Shown: positions 59,143 to 64,000 of the stretch, in pieces
Position numbering within the stretch: the stretch's first letter is position 1
How the letters are laid out: each line of letters opens with the position of its first letter
DNA from: a candidate division Zixibacteria bacterium HGW-Zixibacteria-1
Lineage (GTDB): Bacteria > Zixibacteria > MSB-5A5 > GN15 > PGXB01
Direction: 5' to 3'
DNA length: 64,000 nucleotides
NCBI GenBank assembly: GCA_002838945.1
Contig: PGXB01000016.1
Span: forward strand, 1-64,000
Position numbers and translations under genes: made by a program
The notes under the pieces: generated by a model
Database searches by the model: none
Told to the model about the DNA's origin: nothing
Seen by the model: the letters and a program-made list of their open reading frames with translations, nothing else

Positions 59143-62100
59143 TGTTGGAAGCCGGTCAATCTTTCGGACATTTTAAAATCATCAAGAAACTCGGCGAGGG
59201 TGGCATGGGTGAGGTGTACCTGGCCGAGGATCAAAAACTGAACCGCAATATTGCGCTGAAAATTCTTCAGCCGGCGTTTCTTGATGACGCCGACCGTTTG
59301 CAGCGTCTGATCCGGGAAGCACGAACGGCCGCCAAAAATTCACATCCCAATGTCATGGCTATATATGATTTGGATTCCGCCCGGGATGAGAGCAGCGGAA
59401 AAGATCTTAGATACATTGTCATGGAATATGTCAGCGGGCAGTCGCTGACCGATTATCTGGAAACGCGCAAGCCGGGTATTGCCGATTCGCTGCGGCTCGC
59501 CGAAAAAATCGCCGCCGGTCTGTCCGCGGCTCATAAGCTCAATATTGTCCATCGCGATATAAAGACCGACAATATCCGCATTGACGATGACGGCGATCCC
59601 AGAATTCTCGATTTCGGATTGGCCAAACCGCTGGATGCCACCTTCGCGGGGGATAATAATGATATCACCGATTCCCTGTCCAATGATCTGACCCAGGAAG
59701 GAAAGATTATGGGAACGGTGAATTATATGTCGCCGGAGCAGGCGCGGGGCGAAGCGGTGGATTCGCGGTCGGACGTATTCTCGTTCGGGATTCTGATGTA
59801 CCGCATGTTCACCGGTGAATTTCCCTTTGCGGGCCAGGAGAAAGTATCCATCCTGGCCAAAATTCTGGAATCGAAGCATGCTCCCATGCGCGATAAGAAT
59901 GAATCGATTCCGGCGGAGCTGGAACGGATCGTTGATAAGTGCCTGCAGAAAAATCCGAATGATCGTTATCAGGATACCCGTGATCTCGTCATCGATATCC
60001 GGAGTCTCAGGCGGCAGTTTGAAAGTTCTATATCGGATTCCAGCACGATCCTGGCAGGAAAACCGGAAGGAATGAGCAGAAGCTATATATTCAAACTCTC
60101 GCGACCCAAACGGATAGCCATTGTCCTCGTTGCCATTCTAATACCGATGTACATCATATTCAAGTCCGGGAAAGAAAGCCCTTCAACAGAGGTGCGCGGC
60201 CTTCAGGCCAAAGAAAATGCCATGGCCATTCTCGGTTTCCAGAATAAAACCGGCGATGCCGATCTGGATTGGCTTCAAGCCGGTTTACCGGAAATATTAT
60301 TGACCGACCTGGCTCAGGGCGGGGCGATTAATATAATCAGCCGAAGCCGCGTTCTTGACTGCCTGGGAGATAAAATCGAAAATATCAACGAAATCGAAGT
60401 GCATAAGAAATGTATCGATGCCGCCAGGTCCCTTGGTGCCGCCACTGTTCTATCCGGGTCGTTTTATAAAATGGGGGATAATATCCGCATCGATGCTCGT
60501 CTCGAGGAAGTCGAATCCGGAAAAATAATTCTGGGAGAGAAGGTGATAGGGAGTGATCCCTTTGCCCTTGTGGACAGCCTGACTCAGAAGATCGCCACGT
60601 CGCTGAATGTCCAGGAAGTGCTGGCCAATAACAGGGGCGTCTCCGAGTTCATGTCATCGTCTCCCGAAGCCTTTCGCTACTATATACAGGGTATGGAGAA
60701 ATTTTCGGCCAGCAACTATGACGAAGCCAATGTGCTGTTCGAGAAGGCTCTGGAGATTGATTCCACCTTTGCCCTTCCCTATATGAGAATCGGTATGTCA
60801 TATGCCTTGCAGGCAAGAGGGATGCAGGGTGCGCCATATTTCGAAAAGGCCAAGAAATATGAAAGCAAGCTCCCGGTCAAAGAAAAGAACCTGCTGGATA
60901 TTTATTCCGACCTTTGGCTGAAAGTCAGCTACGATGAAGCCCTGACCAAGATGAAGACCTTTGTAAGTAATTATCCTGATGATAAGGAAGGCCGGACATT
61001 TAATGCCGTCCTTAAATACGCTTTGCAGCGCGATACCGATGGCGCCATGGCCGAACTGGATACGGCCCTGTTGCTTGACCCGCAATATCAATTGGCCCTT
61101 ATGTTTTATGTGGAATTATTTATGGAACAGAAGAAATATGATGAAGCCATAGCCAAAGCCAAATTGGTGCGTGATTATTATCCCGATTCGCCCGAGGGAT
61201 ACAGGGCTCTCTCGGAGATTTACTACCTGCAACAGAAGCTGGATGAGGCCATGGAAGAAGGCCGGATGCTGCTTCAAAGATTCCCGGATAATGAAATCAT
61301 TTTGGGCCGCCTGATCAGTATTCAGATTCATAAGCGAAATTTCGACGAGGCGCACAAATTTAACGAATATATCAAGGAACGTCATGGTGACGATCCTTAC
61401 TTGATGGTTGATTATTATTATAATCTGGCCAACTTCGATATCTGGAAGGGGCGCTTCCGGTCAGGGCTGGACAATTTGAAAAAAGCCGCGGCATTGGCCG
61501 AGCCAACCGGAGACAGCGTCCTTATTTATGGCCAATACGACCTTCTCAGCGATTATTATGAGAGCCTGGAAATGTTGGACAGCGCCTTATATTTCAATAA
61601 GAAGGGATTCGACTGGGCGACCGGCTTCCGGTCTTTCAGCTACCCGCTGATGATGGTCAAAGCTGATCCCGCAACGGAGCCCGAAGCGCGCGAGATCTTC
61701 GAAAAAGCTCTCCAGAATTTCAAGTCGCGGCTGCCTTCGGAGTTGTGGGGTATTGGGGATGTCCTGAAAGAAAGGTTTGACGCGCTTTGTGTCGGCGATA
61801 CGCTCAAAATTATGGAGGCTTCGCGTAAAATGGTCGAGGAACAGAATCAGGGTTCGACAGGAAATAGAATCTCTCTTGGAAAATATTATGTATTGACCGG
61901 GCATTATGCCGAGGCCAAAAAAGAACTCGAAAATGTTACTTCTCCGACAGGCCAGAATCAAACTTCACGGGCCATAAGTTATATGACGGCGGTTTATTAT
62001 CATGGCCGGGCCTGTGAGGCGCTTGGCGATACGGAAACGGCTGTTGCTGATTACCGTGAGGTTCTCAAGTACTGGGGCCAGGCCGATATGAAGCTCGACT

Positions 62101-62144
62101 TGATCACCGACTCCCGCGCCCGCCTGGATAAGCTGATAAGTTGA
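59142..62144 (+). CDS. Eukaryotic-like Ser/Thr protein kinase with TPR C terminus
   Basis: The 1000-residue protein has an active-looking kinase domain (about 8-285): glycine loop GEGGMGEVY, K40 (ALKIL), catalytic D139 (HRDIKTDN) and D157 (DFGLA), then PEQARGE. A membrane helix follows at about 325-341 (IAIVLVAILIPMYIIF). Outside lies a TolB/FlgO-like beta-alpha domain (about 360-490: AILGFQNKTGDADLDWLQAG) and about ten TPR repeats. The sensing half is therefore periplasmic or outside the membrane. It overlaps the phosphatase by one base. No target is known. Confidence 0.93.
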   Translation: MLEAGQSFGHFKIIKKLGEGGMGEVYLAEDQKLNRNIALKILQPAFLDDADRLQRLIREARTAAKNSHPNVMAIYDLDSARDESSGKDLRYIVMEYVSGQSLTDYLETRKPGIADSLRLAEKIAAGLSAAHKLNIVHRDIKTDNIRIDDDGDPRILDFGLAKPLDATFAGDNNDITDSLSNDLTQEGKIMGTVNYMSPEQARGEAVDSRSDVFSFGILMYRMFTGEFPFAGQEKVSILAKILESKHAPMRDKNESIPAELERIVDKCLQKNPNDRYQDTRDLVIDIRSLRRQFESSISDSSTILAGKPEGMSRSYIFKLSRPKRIAIVLVAILIPMYIIFKSGKESPSTEVRGLQAKENAMAILGFQNKTGDADLDWLQAGLPEILLTDLAQGGAINIISRSRVLDCLGDKIENINEIEVHKKCIDAARSLGAATVLSGSFYKMGDNIRIDARLEEVESGKIILGEKVIGSDPFALVDSLTQKIATSLNVQEVLANNRGVSEFMSSSPEAFRYYIQGMEKFSASNYDEANVLFEKALEIDSTFALPYMRIGMSYALQARGMQGAPYFEKAKKYESKLPVKEKNLLDIYSDLWLKVSYDEALTKMKTFVSNYPDDKEGRTFNAVLKYALQRDTDGAMAELDTALLLDPQYQLALMFYVELFMEQKKYDEAIAKAKLVRDYYPDSPEGYRALSEIYYLQQKLDEAMEEGRMLLQRFPDNEIILGRLISIQIHKRNFDEAHKFNEYIKERHGDDPYLMVDYYYNLANFDIWKGRFRSGLDNLKKAAALAEPTGDSVLIYGQYDLLSDYYESLEMLDSALYFNKKGFDWATGFRSFSYPLMMVKADPATEPEAREIFEKALQNFKSRLPSELWGIGDVLKERFDALCVGDTLKIMEASRKMVEEQNQGSTGNRISLGKYYVLTGHYAEAKKELENVTSPTGQNQTSRAISYMTAVYYHGRACEALGDTETAVADYREVLKYWGQADMKLDLITDSRARLDKLIS

Positions 62145-62188
62145 TTAAGAATGACATTACGCTCTCGTACTTGGTCCGGGAATAAAAT

Positions 62189-62809
62189 ATGAAAAATAAA
62201 GAAACAGTCAGGGCCGGATACAATGCAATTGCCAATGCCTACCTGGCCACCCGTAAACCGGATTCCGAAGATGTGCGACTGCTTGATGAGCTTGTCCAGC
62301 GGCTCCCGCGAGGCGCGCGGGTTCTTGATGCCGGTTGCGGCGCCGGTGTACCTGTGGCCCAGTACTTAAGTCGCTATTTTGATGTTGTAGGTGTCGATTT
62401 CGCCGAGGCACAGCTTCAACTGGCGCGTCAACTGGTTCCACAGGCACAGTTCGTGTGCCAGGACCTCACGGAATTAAGCTTTCCCGACGCTACTATCGAC
62501 GCCATCTGTTCCTACTATGCCATTATTCATATTCCCCGAAAAGAGCATGAGGCGATCCTCAATGATTTCTATCGGTTGCTTAAGCCATCCGGTCTGGCTC
62601 TGTTATGCTTGGGGGCCGATGATCTGGAAGATGACATCGTCGAAGATTATCTTGGCGCCCGGATGTATTGGAGCCATTACGATGCCGAGACAAATCTGGG
62701 CATGATCAAAGCCTGTGGATTTGAATTAATCTGGTCGAAAATAGTGGCCGATGCCACTTCGCCCGGTTCGGGCCACCTCTTCGTTCTGATACAGAAAAAA
62801 CCTGCCTGA
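62189..62809 (+). CDS. Class I SAM-dependent methyltransferase
   Basis: The 206-residue protein has the Rossmann methyltransferase motifs: VLDAGCGAGVPVAQYL (motif I), DVVGVDFAEAQLQLAR, and DAICSYYAIIHIPRKEHEAIL (motif IV and post-I). It resembles small UbiE/Tehb-like methyltransferases acting on metabolites. Substrate is unknown. It starts 44 bases after the kinase stop with no terminator between, so it might be read with it, though no functional tie is visible. Confidence 0.85.
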   Translation: MKNKETVRAGYNAIANAYLATRKPDSEDVRLLDELVQRLPRGARVLDAGCGAGVPVAQYLSRYFDVVGVDFAEAQLQLARQLVPQAQFVCQDLTELSFPDATIDAICSYYAIIHIPRKEHEAILNDFYRLLKPSGLALLCLGADDLEDDIVEDYLGARMYWSHYDAETNLGMIKACGFELIWSKIVADATSPGSGHLFVLIQKKPA

Positions 62810-62908
62810 CAGCGGCGCTTATCCACTCGCTTCCTTTCTTGCTTTACCTTACATTACTTCCATCCCTGCGGCTTCACCAAATGGAGATTCCGGGCGTTAT
62901 TAAAACTC

Positions 62909-62937
62909 TTGCGTTTCAATTCGAATCTGTGTAATTT
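62909..62937 (+). promoter_or_regulatory. Candidate promoter for tRNA-Leu
   Basis: TTGCGT at 62909-62914 and TAATTT at 62932-62937 are 17 bases apart, and the mature tRNA starts 18 bases after the -10. Confidence 0.4.
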
Positions 62938-62955
62938 CCGGCCGTAAAGCTGTCT

Positions 62956-63041
62956 GCCGGAGTGGTGGAATTGGTAGACACCAGGGACTTAAAATCCCTT
63001 GGATCGCAAGGTCCGTGCCGGTTCGAGTCCGGCCTCCGGCA
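62956..63041 (+). tRNA. tRNA-Leu (anticodon UAA)
   Basis: An 86-base class II tRNA. The acceptor stem GCCGGAG (62956-62962) pairs with CTCCGGC (63034-63040), and A63041 is the discriminator base. The anticodon stem AGGGA (62983-62987) pairs with TCCCT (62995-62999), with loop CTTAAAA giving anticodon TAA at 62990-62992. The long variable arm and T arm (GCCGG, TTCGAGT, CCGGC) fit leucine tRNA. CCA is not encoded. Confidence 0.96.
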
Positions 63042-63050
63042 TTGATTATT

Positions 63051-64000
63051 TTATCTGGAAAGCAATCGACTCTTAATTCCTAAGATTTCGTTTACCAGGG
63101 CCGAATCCTCGCCGACCTCAAGATACCTGTCAAAGAAGAAAATCGCTTTGGAAGTATCGCCGAATTTAAGGCCGCTCAGGCCGAATTTGTAATAAAGCCC
63201 GTATGGATAAACCTTTGCCCTGCCGGGAATAAGGCCGAAGTAATAACGGGCCGAGTCTGCCTTGCCCCGCTCATAGAAATAATTGGCGATTTCGAAATAG
63301 GGAAAAGGATTGATGGCATCATAACGGATGCTTCGGCTAAACAGCTCCAGCGCCCTGTCCGGTTGGCCAAGTTTCTGGTAAATGTCCCCCATAAAATAGT
63401 TGTTTTCCGAATTGTAGGGATTCAGGGCGTCGGCGATTTTGAAGTTCTCCAAAGCCGGTTCATATTTGCCGCGCGCCAGCTGGACTCTGGCCTTAAGCTG
63501 ATAACCCCTGAAAAAGGACCGGTTCTCTTCGATGGCTTTATCGATCAACTTTTCCGCGCCATCAAGATTGCCCGCCAGAAGGTATCCTTCGCTCTGCCGG
63601 ACCATTTCAGTTTCCGGATAATTAGCCGCGCAGAATTTTTTCAGCTGTTCCGCTTCACCCGGTGATCCTTGTTCCCGAAGCATCGAAACCATCGTATAAA
63701 GCCCGGTCCGGCCATGCTTGGGATCTTGTTTCATAATATCAATCGCATATCGTCTCAAACCGTCGGGAGAATTGTTGAGCGTCAGCCAGGGGATAAAAAT
63801 AGACAGATTCAAGACTATCAGCAGGAGTGTGGCCGGTTGAAAGCTCTTATTAGATTCGTAATAAACAGTCCACAGGTATATGCCGGCTAATTGCGCGGGA
63901 ATCAGCATGGTCGAAAACAGATCCCAGTCACGGGCCATGCCCAGCTTGGGCTCGATAATAAAGGCGGCCAATGCTCCAATAACGGCCGAAATAAAAATAA
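63051..64000 (-). CDS. Membrane protein with TPR domain, cut by the window edge
   Basis: The frame is open from the right edge to the TAA at 63053-63051, so the start is outside the window. At least 315 residues are visible. The first 90 contain two or more membrane helices (LIPAQLAGIYLWTVYY and ATLLLIVLNLSIFIPWLTL), which probably end a larger multi-pass domain. The rest is about six TPR repeats, for example NYFMGDIYQKLGQPDRALELFSRSI. Similar proteins (membrane domain followed by TPRs) include O-mannosyltransferase-like proteins, but the catalytic part is not in view. It converges on the tRNA gene. Confidence 0.75.
   Translation of the reverse strand, partial: IFISAVIGALAAFIIEPKLGMARDWDLFSTMLIPAQLAGIYLWTVYYESNKSFQPATLLLIVLNLSIFIPWLTLNNSPDGLRRYAIDIMKQDPKHGRTGLYTMVSMLREQGSPGEAEQLKKFCAANYPETEMVRQSEGYLLAGNLDGAEKLIDKAIEENRSFFRGYQLKARVQLARGKYEPALENFKIADALNPYNSENNYFMGDIYQKLGQPDRALELFSRSIRYDAINPFPYFEIANYFYERGKADSARYYFGLIPGRAKVYPYGLYYKFGLSGLKFGDTSKAIFFFDRYLEVGEDSALVNEILGIKSRLLSR

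Noticed and set aside
1-64000. CRISPR array, prophage, rRNA or toxin-antitoxin locus
   Set aside because: No regularly spaced repeats, phage genes, rRNA sequence or typical toxin pair was found on reading both strands.

Overview
The window reads as one contiguous piece of a Gram-negative bacterial chromosome with mid-range GC and dense, mostly plus-strand operons. It carries an LptD-like LPS assembly protein, BamD, LolA-like carriers, a TonB-dependent receptor, a PorV-like outer-membrane protein, a secreted protein ending in a FlgD/type IX-like C-terminal domain and a secreted protein ending in a dockerin pair (repeat ending GYLYKGGAAP). That combination fits the FCB superphylum, and I would guess Zixibacteria or a neighbouring candidate phylum. 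The lineage is an inference, since no marker gene was compared. Codon use looks even throughout; the only clear mobile DNA is the tip of an IS3-like element at the left edge.

Layout. 1-99: insertion-sequence end. 193-1628: a DUF6504-like gene and dinB (polymerase IV). 1771-10179: an aminotransferase, a diaminopimelate-epimerase homologue in which both catalytic cysteines are serine, an MFS transporter, a small unknown protein, argS, an EPSP-synthase-fold protein lacking the usual active-site residues, and a MATE transporter. 10231-19455: a tightly overlapping run of histone-deacetylase-like amidohydrolase, FAH-family hydrolase, M1-like peptidase, membrane protein, DUF123 nuclease-like protein, AlaX-like tRNA editing protein and LptD. 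19602-32917: HU, then a long core operon of ftsK, a lolA-like gene, rimO, a lytic transglycosylase, bamD, nadD, polA, coaE, transketolase and an aminotransferase.

33249-40530: an outer-membrane trio (TonB receptor, large secreted FlgD-tail protein, PorV-like barrel) behind a long leader. 40628-44555: a peptidoglycan-fragment operon (SH3-NlpC/P60 peptidase, L-Ala-D/L-Glu epimerase that seems to start at an AUA codon, Amidase_3 hydrolase, small membrane protein). 44599-47315: a LarA-like nickel racemase and a second MATE transporter. 47446-50904, minus strand: the dockerin protein.

51519-57280: an ECF sigma factor, a soluble zinc-finger anti-sigma and an export-type operon (RND/MMPL pump, LolA-like periplasmic protein, outer-membrane barrel, small membrane protein). 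Matching promoter-like sequences precede the sigma gene and the pump gene, so this looks like one regulon. 57493-62144: a FHA-GAF-SpoIIE phosphatase overlapping a Ser/Thr kinase with a TPR tail. 62189-64000: a methyltransferase, tRNA-Leu(UAA) and a membrane TPR protein cut by the window edge.

The least expected items are the Ser/Ser DapF homologue, the ECF-regulated export operon, the AUA start, the degenerate EPSP-synthase homologue, and several first-of-operon genes that appear leaderless (promoter -10 within about 10 bases of the start codon and no Shine-Dalgarno).
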